Below, one piece after another: positions 27,173 to 34,997 of a stretch of DNA of 64,000 bases. How positions within the stretch are numbered: position 1 is the stretch's first letter; each line of letters starts with the position of its first letter. The position numbers and the translations under genes were made by a program. Where the stretch lies: positions 1 to 64,000 of the forward strand of contig NZ_PBYA01000032.1 in the NCBI RefSeq assembly GCF_002729955.1, given 5' to 3'. This DNA comes from Salinisphaera sp. (lineage in GTDB: Bacteria > Pseudomonadota > Gammaproteobacteria > Nevskiales > Salinisphaeraceae). The notes below the pieces were generated by a model. That model was not told where the DNA came from and ran no database searches. It saw nothing but the letters and a program-made list of their open reading frames with translations.

Positions 27173-27904
27173 GTGCGAACTTTCAAAATTGTCGCCGCGA
27201 CATTAGCCGTGAGCTTGCTTATTGCAGGCGGCGCTGCGGCCGGAATCATTTATTCCGGCGCCTACAACGTCGCGGCCACCAGCGAACACTGGCCCATAAC
27301 GCGCTGGGCATTAAGCCAAACAGTTCATCGATCGATTGAACAGCAAGCGACTGGTATCGACGTCCCCGAGTTGGGCTCTGAAGAACAGCTGCTGGCCGGC
27401 GCGGCCAACTTCGACGCCATGTGCAGCGAGTGCCATGCCCCGCCCGGGCGTCGGCAATCCGTGGCGGCGCGAGGAATGTATCCCCGGCCGCCGGGGCTCA
27501 CCCATGCGGCCGAGGAAAAGAGTCCTGGCGAAATATTCTGGGTGATCAAGCACGGCATCAAGGCATCCGGCATGCCGGCCTGGGGTGGATCGCATAGCGA
27601 CGAAGACATGTGGGCCATGACCGCGTTCGTCGAGAAATTACCCGACCTGTCGGCATCCGACTACGACCGCCTTCTGGCCCGCGCCGAAGCCAGCGGCGTG
27701 GGGCATCACGCCGGCGGTGGCGGGCACGGTCACGATGACGGGCATCAGACGCACGAACTTGACGCAACCACCGGTTCTTCGAGCAAAGGTCACGACAACG
27801 CTAATGGCCATGGCTCGCGCGACGGTCATCACGACGGTGACCACGCGCCGGCCGAAGACGGCGTTGACACAACCGCCCATCGCGACGATGGACACGCACA
27901 CTAG
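27173..27904 (+). CDS. Monohaem cytochrome c with His-rich C-terminus
   Basis: A 243-residue exported cytochrome. An N-terminal signal/anchor (VAATLAVSLLIAGGAAAGII) is followed by one haem motif CSECH (about residue 86), the axial-Met region GIKASGMPAWGG, and a family end LPDLSASDYDRLL. After residue 165 there is a low-complexity tail rich in His, Gly and Asp (HHAGGGGHGHDDGHQTHEL and more), likely metal-binding. GTG start with GGAGA ribosome-binding site. A broken paralogue lies at 8095-8583. It might accept electrons from the copper oxidases next to it, which is an inference. Confidence 0.87.
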   Translation: MRTFKIVAATLAVSLLIAGGAAAGIIYSGAYNVAATSEHWPITRWALSQTVHRSIEQQATGIDVPELGSEEQLLAGAANFDAMCSECHAPPGRRQSVAARGMYPRPPGLTHAAEEKSPGEIFWVIKHGIKASGMPAWGGSHSDEDMWAMTAFVEKLPDLSASDYDRLLARAEASGVGHHAGGGGHGHDDGHQTHELDATTGSSSKGHDNANGHGSRDGHHDGDHAPAEDGVDTTAHRDDGHAH

Positions 27905-27969
27905 CCGCGAAACCGTAAACATCGCTTACAAACGACTCCAGACAAACTGGATCAATGAGGCTATAGACA

Positions 27970-29955
27970 ATGACTCAGCATACATATGACAAAGACCGCC
28001 GCCGGCTGCTGCGCGCCATGGGCGCGACCGGCCTGCTGGCGGGCTTCAATGCGCTACTTCCCGCCTATGCCCGCGACGGCATGACACGCCACCTCAATAG
28101 CGCCGCCGCTCAGGTCCCGGGCGGGGCGGCCCGCGATGTCCTCATGGACGTGCATGTGCGCCGCGAGATGATCGATATCGCCGGCGGCCGTGCATCGGCC
28201 ATCACGCTGAACCACACCACGCCGGGCCCGATCGTGGAGCTTTGGGAAGGCCAGAACGCCCATCTGCGCGTGCATAACCACCTGGACGAGTCCACTTCGA
28301 TCCACTGGCACGGCATTCTGTTGCCGTTCCAGATGGACGGCGTACCCGGCGTGGCGTTTCCCGGCATCGACCCGGGCGAAACGTTCGAAGTCGATTTTCC
28401 CGTCCGCCAGGCCGGCACCTACTGGTATCACAGCCATTCCGGGCTGCAGGAGCAGGTCGGCCAAACCGGGCCGATCGTCATCCACTCGGCCGAGGACGAC
28501 GGCATCAACGCCGATCGCGAGTACGTGATCGTGCTCAACGACTGGACCTTCGAAGACCCGCACCGGCTGTTGGCAAAGCTCAAGGAGATGAGCGACTACT
28601 ACAACTTCAGCGAGCGCACGCTCGGCGATCTGGCCGAGGATTTCCGCAAGTCGGGCGTGGCCACCACGCTGAAAGATCGGCTGGCCTGGGGCGACATGCG
28701 CATGAGCCCGCGCGATATCGCCGACGTGACCGGCTATACCTACAGCTATCTCATGAACGGCGTACACCCGGACGCCAACTGGACCGGTCTATTCACGCCG
28801 GGCGAGCGGATCCGCCTGCGCGTGATCAATGCCTCCGCCATGACCTACTTCAACGTGCGCGTACCAGGTCTGCCCATGCAGGTGGTCGCGGCCGACGGCA
28901 AGGAGGTCCAGCCGGTCGAGACCGACGAATTCCAGATCGGCGTGGCCGAGACCTTCGACGTGGTGGTCCAGCCCAGGGCCGATCAGGCCTACACGATCAT
29001 GGCCGAAACCATGGACCGCAGCGGCTATGCCCGCGGCACCCTCGCGCCGCGCGCGGGCATGGTCGCGCCCGTGCCGGCGCTGCGCGAACAGCCGCAGCGC
29101 ACGATGGTGGATATGGGCATGGACATGAGCGAAATGGACATGGGCGGCATGACGATGCCGCACGAGAACGGCGCGAAGCCGATGGGTCATGGCCAGATGG
29201 CGATGGACCACGGCTCGATGAAGACGACGGACATGTCCAAAAAGGATGCCGGTATGGCCGGCATGTCGCATCAGGGCCACAAGATGGATGGCGCGAAGAT
29301 GTCGGACAAGATGGCCGGCATGGACCATGGCCACAAGAAGATGGCCCACGGCACCGGCCCGAACGCCGGCACCATGGGCACGGGCGCGATGATGGAACAG
29401 TCCGGCCCGGTCATCGCCAAGCATGGTCCCGACATGCACGGGGCGGGCAATATCAACGTTGCCAACGTCCAGCGCGATCGCCTGGGTGAACGTGGTACCG
29501 GGCTCGAGGACGTGAACCATCGCGTGCTCACCTACAGCCAGCTGCGCAATGTCGTGCCGATGCAGGATCGTCGCGAACCCTCGCGCACGATCGAGGTGCA
29601 CCTGACCGGCAACATGGACCGCTACATGTGGTCGTTCGACGGCGTGAAGTACTCGGACGCCACGCCGATCGAGTTTCCCTACGGCGAACGCATCCGGCTG
29701 GTGCTCGTCAACGACACCATGATGGAGCACCCGATCCATCTGCACGGCATGTTCATGGAGCTGGAGAACGGCCAGGGCGAGCATCTGCCGTTCAAGCACA
29801 CCCTGAGCGTGCTGCCCGGCTCACGGGCGTCGCTACTGATCACGGCAGACGAACCGGGCCGCTGGGCCTTTCACTGCCATCTGCTCTATCACATGGAAAT
29901 GGGCATGTTCCGCGTCGTGCGTGTGAGCGATCAATCGGGAGACCAGAATGCTTAA
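27970..29955 (+). CDS. copA: Copper-resistance multicopper oxidase CopA (PcoA type)
   Basis: A 661-residue periplasmic oxidase with a Tat signal (DKDRRRLLRAMGATGLLAG). Copper ligands are complete: SIHWHGILLPF, TYWYHSHSG, EHPIHLHGMFMEL, and FHCHLLYHMEMGMFRVV. Between about residues 375 and 490 is a long Met/His-rich insert (repeats such as MDMSEMDMGGMTMP and GHKMDGAKMSDKMAGMDHGH) that binds extra copper in PcoA. It is a different enzyme from the P-type ATPase also called CopA. Its stop overlaps copB by eight bases. No copRS, copC or copD was seen nearby. Confidence 0.95.
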   Translation: MTQHTYDKDRRRLLRAMGATGLLAGFNALLPAYARDGMTRHLNSAAAQVPGGAARDVLMDVHVRREMIDIAGGRASAITLNHTTPGPIVELWEGQNAHLRVHNHLDESTSIHWHGILLPFQMDGVPGVAFPGIDPGETFEVDFPVRQAGTYWYHSHSGLQEQVGQTGPIVIHSAEDDGINADREYVIVLNDWTFEDPHRLLAKLKEMSDYYNFSERTLGDLAEDFRKSGVATTLKDRLAWGDMRMSPRDIADVTGYTYSYLMNGVHPDANWTGLFTPGERIRLRVINASAMTYFNVRVPGLPMQVVAADGKEVQPVETDEFQIGVAETFDVVVQPRADQAYTIMAETMDRSGYARGTLAPRAGMVAPVPALREQPQRTMVDMGMDMSEMDMGGMTMPHENGAKPMGHGQMAMDHGSMKTTDMSKKDAGMAGMSHQGHKMDGAKMSDKMAGMDHGHKKMAHGTGPNAGTMGTGAMMEQSGPVIAKHGPDMHGAGNINVANVQRDRLGERGTGLEDVNHRVLTYSQLRNVVPMQDRREPSRTIEVHLTGNMDRYMWSFDGVKYSDATPIEFPYGERIRLVLVNDTMMEHPIHLHGMFMELENGQGEHLPFKHTLSVLPGSRASLLITADEPGRWAFHCHLLYHMEMGMFRVVRVSDQSGDQNA

Positions 29956-30757
29956 ACAGTCGATGACCACAACGATCGGTGTGACGGCCCTCGCCCTCGG
30001 GATGACCCTGCCGGCGCATGCCGGCTCAAACGGCAAGGCCGATCTGGATTCCGTCATACCGCAGGGGCCGGCGGATCCGAACAGCGGCGCGCCGCTGGCC
30101 TGGAAAAAGCCGATCCACGACCAGCAGATCCACAAGTTCTTTTTGATCGACCGGCTCGAATACGGGGACGTGGACGGCACCAACAACTATCTCTGGGACG
30201 CCCAGGGCTGGATCGGCGGCGATTACAACAAGCTGTGGCTCAAGACCGAAGGCGAGGGTCCGATGCGCGGCGGCTCGCCCGAAGATACCGAGTTCCAGGC
30301 GCTCTATACCCGCACGATCGCGCCGTTCTGGAGTGCCCAGGCCGGTGTGCGCTACGACGTCAATCCCAACCCGGACCGCGGCTTTGCCGTACTCGGCCTG
30401 CAGGGGCTGGCGCCGTACTGGTTCGAATCCGACACGGCGCTGTTCGTCAGCGAGGACGGGGACGTGAGTTTTCGCGGCGAATTCGAGTACGAGCTGCTGC
30501 TTACCCAGCGGCTGATCCTTCAGCCTCGGGCCGAGATCAATGCCTCGGCTCAGGAGGTGCCGGAATATGGCCTCGGCCAAGGTCTCAACAACACCGAAAT
30601 GGGCATCCGGTTGCGCTATGAGATGCAGCGCGAGTTCGCCCCCTACGTCGGGGTCCGCTGGGAGCAAACCTATGGCGAAACCAGGGATATCGCCCAGGCT
30701 GAAGGCGAAGAGACGTCGTCGACCGCCTTCGTGGTCGGTATCCGCGCCTGGTATTGA
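29948..30757 (+). CDS. copB: Outer-membrane copper-resistance protein CopB (PcoB type)
   Basis: A 269-residue outer-membrane beta-barrel protein. A signal peptide (TTTIGVTALALGMTLPAHA) is followed by KKPIHDQQIHKFFLIDRLEY, DAQGWIGGDYNKLWLKTEG and many alternating strands to a C-terminal aromatic (VGIRAWY), the outer-membrane insertion signal. The usual Met/His-rich N-terminal segment of PcoB is short here. It overlaps copA and should be co-translated. Probable role is copper sequestration or export across the outer membrane. Confidence 0.93.
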   Translation: MLKQSMTTTIGVTALALGMTLPAHAGSNGKADLDSVIPQGPADPNSGAPLAWKKPIHDQQIHKFFLIDRLEYGDVDGTNNYLWDAQGWIGGDYNKLWLKTEGEGPMRGGSPEDTEFQALYTRTIAPFWSAQAGVRYDVNPNPDRGFAVLGLQGLAPYWFESDTALFVSEDGDVSFRGEFEYELLLTQRLILQPRAEINASAQEVPEYGLGQGLNNTEMGIRLRYEMQREFAPYVGVRWEQTYGETRDIAQAEGEETSSTAFVVGIRAWY

Positions 30758-30849
30758 TTAGGCCTGCGCTGTAACTACTTCATCTAAAAGGAGGAAATTT
30801 ATTAAATTCTATCAATCCTTAGCCACTTTAATTGACACGAATTCTTAAG

Positions 30850-30952
30850 TGGGCGTTATTCGGCTATACCTTTGTCATCTAGTGAGAATTATTGGTTCTT
30901 GTAATTCTGAACTAGAAAGTTAGCAAGGCAACGATTCAGCCAATAACGCCCA
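30850..30952. repeat. Inverted-repeat-bounded short element
   Basis: TGGGCGTTATTCGGCT (30850-30865) and its complement AGCCAATAACGCCCA (30938-30952, one base shorter) enclose 72 AT-rich bases. The arms match at 15 of 16 positions. This could be a tiny non-autonomous mobile element or a long regulatory stem. No target duplication was identified. Confidence 0.55.
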
Positions 30953-30983
30953 TAATTCAGCGACGTTACAGTTAGGTATCATT

Positions 30984-31340
30984 ATGCAGAAGAACACTAT
31001 TAAACAAAGCTTGCTTCTTTTACTTTTAGCCTCGGGCTCCTCCGCAGCCTTGGCTGAAGCGGACACTGCCATGGCCCCTGGGTTGCCAGACGGCGCTGTA
31101 GTAATAGCTCAAGCAAAAGCAGTCGATACTTTGAAAGAATATCAATCAATGTATGAAGGTCAGATGATGGATCGGCACACAATGCAGATGCTAGACGTGG
31201 ATGATAACGGTGAAATCTCACGTGAGGAGTTCATGCATGTGCATGAACTTATATTCGACACTGCCGATCAAAACAAAGATGGCAAACTCGAAAAAAGCGA
31301 AATGAAAAAGGGCAGTCTGCCGAAAATGGAAACCAGCTAG
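30984..31340 (+). CDS. Secreted EF-hand protein
   Basis: A 118-residue protein with signal peptide (KQSLLLLLLASGSSAALA) and two EF-hand-like calcium loops: DVDDNGEISREEF and DQNKDGKLEKSE. The base composition is clearly richer in A/T than the surroundings, suggesting separate acquisition. It is followed by a strong hairpin terminator, so it is likely a single-gene transcript. EF-hand proteins of this kind appear in copper clusters, but their function is unknown. Confidence 0.82.
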   Translation: MQKNTIKQSLLLLLLASGSSAALAEADTAMAPGLPDGAVVIAQAKAVDTLKEYQSMYEGQMMDRHTMQMLDVDDNGEISREEFMHVHELIFDTADQNKDGKLEKSEMKKGSLPKMETS

Positions 31341-31351
31341 CATTTTATTTA

Positions 31352-31390
31352 TACGTCACCCTAGCTAGTTGTTATAGGGTGACGTATTTT
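31352..31390 (+). terminator. Rho-independent terminator
   Basis: Perfect 12-base stem TACGTCACCCTA (31352-31363) / TAGGGTGACGTA (31375-31386), 11-base loop, then TTTT. It lies 11 bases after the EF-hand gene stop and separates the copper island from the complex-I-like operon. The near-symmetric flanks could serve both directions. Confidence 0.88.
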
Positions 31391-31562
31391 CCGACTCAAC
31401 ACGTCGCACAAACTGGTCGCCTACTTGCAAGCGGCCGGGATAAAGTGCTAGCACTTGCAGCAAGATTGAATTCTGGTTCTAAAAGATAAATCGGCGCCAA
31501 GCGAGACCGAAAAATGTTCTCAAAAACACTTTTATCTTACATGGCTATTTTCTACTAAAAAT

Positions 31563-31913
31563 ATGGCGTTAACTGGGCTTGTAATCATTTTCATAACTTT
31601 CTTCGCCGGGGCACTCATTGTCCAGAAGCTGCCCACTCGCGCCGATCACCATCAATTAGCCGAATCTCAAAAGGTGCCGTTTCTTGGTGGCTCGAGCCCC
31701 AACACCCATGCCTGGCAGCGATACCACATACGCTACTACTCGATGACTCTCCTATTCATCGCGTTCGAAATGGAGATGATGTTTATGTACCCGTGGGCCG
31801 TCGTGTATGTCACCGAAGGCGTCAAGGCCCTCGCTGAAATGGGCATGTTCCTCGCCATCCTCACGGTAGGCATTCTCTATGGGTGGCGCGAAGGTATCTT
31901 TAGATGGCAGTAA
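31563..31913 (+). CDS. NuoA-like subunit of an unusual complex-I-like operon
   Basis: A 116-residue membrane protein with three spans. It shows the NuoA core YYSMTLLFIAFEMEMMFMYP followed by WAVVYVTEG and ends LTVGILYGWREGIFRW. In canonical NuoA the loop has DVE; here it is EME, conservatively changed. It overlaps the next gene by ten bases. First gene of an eight-gene run A, B-D, H, J, K, L, M, N that lacks C, E, F, G and I. The start ATG lies in a 150-base gap after a terminator, with a 14-base palindrome upstream. Confidence 0.85.
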   Translation: MALTGLVIIFITFFAGALIVQKLPTRADHHQLAESQKVPFLGGSSPNTHAWQRYHIRYYSMTLLFIAFEMEMMFMYPWAVVYVTEGVKALAEMGMFLAILTVGILYGWREGIFRWQ

Positions 31914-33166
31914 CCATACTCGGGCGTCTTGCAGCGCGAGCTCCGGTTCCCGTTTTCGTGGCTATGGGGCGCGACGGCGCGCCTGCGATCGAGCACTTGC
32001 TCAAGAGTGGTGATATCGACTTCACCGCAACGCCCCGACACGCCAACATTTTATTGGTCGCGGGCCGCACTCGAGAGAGTGACCAACCCTATCTAGATCG
32101 CCTCCACGACCAAATGCCGCACCCACGTGCGACATTCTGGTGGGGAGACGCGCATTCGGACGACATAGATGAAGCACGGCGCTCCGCCTCAGCTGACGAT
32201 CCAGTCGCGCCACTGCGTGCGCTTTATCGCAAACTGATTGGCGGCTCCTATGCATCGGAAACCCACCGTCTGTCCGACGAGCCACCCGCCCCTTGGCGTG
32301 GCAGGGGCGATCACGGTCAAGGTGGAGAAGGGATGATGGGCGGCGTGCCTTACGGGCGCATGATGCCTATGCCCCCGACGCCAGACATTCGCGACGGGCT
32401 CGCGTTAGATGTCTACCGTACTCAGGTTGGCCCCTTCATGCCTTACTGGCCCGCTGGATTGATACTAGAGGTGACTTTTCAAGGCGACGTAATTCAATCA
32501 GCCGAAGTCGTTCAGCCACCCTATCCACCACGCGACATTGATCGTGAACCATTCGATCGCTTGCTGCACGAGCAGACGCCCCTGGCACAAATCGAGCGCA
32601 CACGCGCAACGCATCACTTGGCATGTATCGCCCGGGTATTGTCGCTTGTCGAATTACCGACGCTCAGCCGGCGGGCTCAGATCGTGGCAGCACGCATACG
32701 CGCGAACGAAACTGTTGCTATCGGTCCGCTGCGCAAAGCCGCCGCCCGCGCAGGTTTGATGGCCGCGATCAAGCCGGGGCTCGGTCGGATCGATGACGAT
32801 CTAGCGTGTGAACTCGGCGGCCCGGTGCGACGCGCTGCTGGACACGTGCTCGACAGTCGCAACGATGATCCGACCTACACGCGACTGGGCTTCACCCCTG
32901 TCACGCAAAAGCAAAGCGACTGTCAAGCGCGCGTGGCGCAGTGGTTCGACGAGGCCGAACAAGCGCTAGCTCTCGCGTCGGCCGCACCCCACATCCTGAT
33001 CGCCCAAGGCCAACTGGCCGAGCCACCCTGGGCTCTTCGGGCACCGCCGCTTGATTATCGCGTGACCGAGCTGCTCCCAGGACTCGAATGGAGTGAAGCG
33101 CTACTCGTGCTCAACAGTTTCGATAGCGCCGCGTTATGCCGAATGGCGCCATTGGAGACGCCGTGA
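31904..33166 (+). CDS. Degenerate NuoB-NuoD fusion without Fe-S ligands
   Basis: A 420-residue soluble protein. Residues about 1-115 follow NuoB: FTATPRHANILLVAGRTRES and LDRLHDQMPHPRATFWWGD. The four NuoB cysteines that hold cluster N2 (CC, GSC, PGC) are all replaced or missing. A linker rich in Gly, Met and Pro (EGMMGGVPYGRMMPMPPTPD) follows. Residues about 165-420 resemble NuoD: VGPFMPYWPAGLILEVTFQG and ERTRATHHLACIARVLSLVE. No other iron-sulfur motif is present. It is probably the cytoplasmic lid of the membrane arm without N2 redox chemistry. Overlaps both neighbours. Confidence 0.75.
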   Translation: MAVTILGRLAARAPVPVFVAMGRDGAPAIEHLLKSGDIDFTATPRHANILLVAGRTRESDQPYLDRLHDQMPHPRATFWWGDAHSDDIDEARRSASADDPVAPLRALYRKLIGGSYASETHRLSDEPPAPWRGRGDHGQGGEGMMGGVPYGRMMPMPPTPDIRDGLALDVYRTQVGPFMPYWPAGLILEVTFQGDVIQSAEVVQPPYPPRDIDREPFDRLLHEQTPLAQIERTRATHHLACIARVLSLVELPTLSRRAQIVAARIRANETVAIGPLRKAAARAGLMAAIKPGLGRIDDDLACELGGPVRRAAGHVLDSRNDDPTYTRLGFTPVTQKQSDCQARVAQWFDEAEQALALASAAPHILIAQGQLAEPPWALRAPPLDYRVTELLPGLEWSEALLVLNSFDSAALCRMAPLETP

Positions 33167-34077
33167 CCCAGATCGCTCTAAGCACTGCCTGGCTTGCTTT
33201 CTTGCTTGGCATGGCATGGTATGTCGCTGTACTTGATGGGCTGTGGACCGCCGCTCGAGAACGGCGTTTACCACGCGCGCCTCTGGCCAATCCAATCTAC
33301 CGATGCGCCGCAGTTCTGCGTCAACAGTCCAACCTAACCGAAACGCCGGATTTGCTAAATTGGAGGTTGGCACCTGCGTTGTATGCTGCGCTCGCGGGTA
33401 GCGGTGTCGCGATCGTGCCATTCTCCAGCGCGAGCGTTCTTGCGGATCTCGAAGTGGGCATTGTCTGGTGGGGCGCAGTCGAGGCGCTAACAGTAGTGGT
33501 TGTATTCCTGCACGGTTGGTCAGCCAATGCTCAGTTCGGCCTGATCGGTGCCTACCGCTATGTCGCCATCGGGCTGCCGGTAATGCTGATCAGCATGTTC
33601 ATGCTGATCGCGGCAGCATTGCCCGCCGAGTCTTTGGCCCTCCCACAAATAGTCGAATCCCAGCGTGGCCTTTGGAACGTCATCCGCCAACCGTTAGGGC
33701 TACCGCTGTTTCTACTCCTCGGTCTGTCTCTAAGCTTCAGAGGTCCGTTCAACTACGCGGACTCGGCTGATATCGCAGGGGGAACCGCCGCTGAGGTATC
33801 CGGCGCGCCAAGGTTGGTCTGGGAGTTCGCGAGGCTCGCAATGCTTACGGCGGTGGCCGCAATGGCGGCCAGCGTCTTTCTAGGTGGCTACCTTGGCCCG
33901 TGGCTGCCCGGGCCGGCATGGTTGGTGCTCAAGACGGCTACCTTGCTTCTAGTCCTGGTATGCCTCACCGAGCAGCTGGCACGGATCTCCCCGAGCCGAA
34001 TGATGACGCTGATCTGGACAACGCTCCTGCCGCTATCGTTTTTGCATTTGGTATGGGCAGGAGTACTGGCACTATGA
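33163..34077 (+). CDS. NuoH-like membrane subunit
   Basis: A 304-residue protein with about eight spans. It follows NuoH: PFNYADSADIAGGTAAEVSG (the acidic quinone-site loop, retaining acidic residues), then LVWEFARLAMLTAVAAMAAS and VFLGGYLGPW. GTG at 33163 overlaps the previous stop and has GGAG 7 bases upstream, so it is preferred over ATG 33136. It resembles the shorter HyfC/EchB-type H subunits of hydrogenase-related complexes more than bacterial NuoH. Its stop overlaps the next start in ATGA. Confidence 0.85.
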   Translation: MTQIALSTAWLAFLLGMAWYVAVLDGLWTAARERRLPRAPLANPIYRCAAVLRQQSNLTETPDLLNWRLAPALYAALAGSGVAIVPFSSASVLADLEVGIVWWGAVEALTVVVVFLHGWSANAQFGLIGAYRYVAIGLPVMLISMFMLIAAALPAESLALPQIVESQRGLWNVIRQPLGLPLFLLLGLSLSFRGPFNYADSADIAGGTAAEVSGAPRLVWEFARLAMLTAVAAMAASVFLGGYLGPWLPGPAWLVLKTATLLLVLVCLTEQLARISPSRMMTLIWTTLLPLSFLHLVWAGVLAL

Positions 34078-34676
34078 ACGTAATCGATATCGCATTCTGG
34101 ATCTTCGCCGCTATCGCGGTGATAAGCGGTTGGCGTGTCTTCTGCACCGACTCGATGGTTCGCGCTTCGTTCCTCCTGTTGCTGTCATTTATCGCAGTTG
34201 GCTTGATCATGGTGTTGCTCAACGCGCCCTATCTCGGCATCGCGACCGTCTTCATGATGGCAGTGGAAATGATGGTAATGGCGCTGTTCATGGTCATGTT
34301 CATGATGAATCCGGCGGGCCTGAACCCGATGATGATGGTGCACCAGCACCGTTTTTCGATCGCGGCGGGCGTGTTTGTCTTCGCCACACTCACCGGCCTG
34401 ATCTGCGTTACACGCTTTACCTCCAACCCGGTCGATCCGGGCCTCGATTCCGTTGCGAGCCTAGGCAAGGAACTGCTCGGCAATTCAATGCTGATCTTTG
34501 AAACCGCTGGGGTCACGCTGCTGGCGACCATGGTGGCCAGCGTCATTCTATCGAGCCGCAGCGGACGCTTTGGCACGGCCGATACCGGCGCCGTACCGCC
34601 GCCACTCGAACCCGGCGGTGAGCCAGCAGGGCGGCAGCCCGAGCAGCACAGTGGACATGCTCATCACCATCATTGA
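34074..34676 (+). CDS. NuoJ-like membrane subunit with His-rich tail
   Basis: A 200-residue protein with about five spans. NuoJ core is MVRASFLLLLSFIAVGLIMV, APYLGIATVFMMAVEMMVMA and MVMFMM. The last 25 residues leave the membrane and end EQHSGHAHHHH, a natural His-rich tail not expected in NuoJ, which could bind metal ions. Start overlaps the NuoH-like stop in ATGA. The tail is the main oddity. Confidence 0.87.
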   Translation: MNVIDIAFWIFAAIAVISGWRVFCTDSMVRASFLLLLSFIAVGLIMVLLNAPYLGIATVFMMAVEMMVMALFMVMFMMNPAGLNPMMMVHQHRFSIAAGVFVFATLTGLICVTRFTSNPVDPGLDSVASLGKELLGNSMLIFETAGVTLLATMVASVILSSRSGRFGTADTGAVPPPLEPGGEPAGRQPEQHSGHAHHHH

Positions 34677-34689
34677 TCGAGAAATAGCC

Positions 34690-34995
34690 ATGACACTCCC
34701 AGCGATATTGATCGTCGCCGCCGCCCTCATCGGCATTGGGCTCTACGGCACGTTGTCGCAGCAGTCATTCGTGATGCTGATGATGGGCCTCGAGTTGATG
34801 CTCAACGGCGTGATGCTGGCGGCTGTTGGCTTTTGGTCGCTTACGGCAGGTGGCCTGCCAACAGGGCAGCTGTTGGCCATCATCGTGATGGCGGTGATGG
34901 CAGTAGAGATGGCCGTCGGCTTCGCATTGATCACTGCGGTCTATCGCAGTCGCCAGGCGGATGTCACCGAAAGCCTGACAACACTGAAACATTGA
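34690..34995 (+). CDS. NuoK-like membrane subunit
   Basis: A 101-residue three-span protein. The two conserved glutamates of NuoK, needed for proton passage, are in SFVMLMMGLELMLNGVMLAA and IVMAVMAVEMAVGFALITAV. The protein is normal in size. It starts 13 bases after the NuoJ-like stop and is followed by the NuoL-like gene after two bases. A longer in-frame extension upstream overlaps NuoJ and is rejected. Confidence 0.92.
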   Translation: MTLPAILIVAAALIGIGLYGTLSQQSFVMLMMGLELMLNGVMLAAVGFWSLTAGGLPTGQLLAIIVMAVMAVEMAVGFALITAVYRSRQADVTESLTTLKH

Positions 34996-34997
34996 TA

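Noticed and set aside
29100-29420. Repetitive Met/His codons that look like a tandem repeat array
   Set aside because: They are degenerate coding repeats of the copper-binding insert in the oxidase and not a CRISPR or satellite array.
28789-29799. Long antisense frame opposite the copA oxidase gene, very rich in His
   Set aside because: It mirrors the Met/His-rich coding repeats of copA in another frame; no independent start, motif or codon signal.
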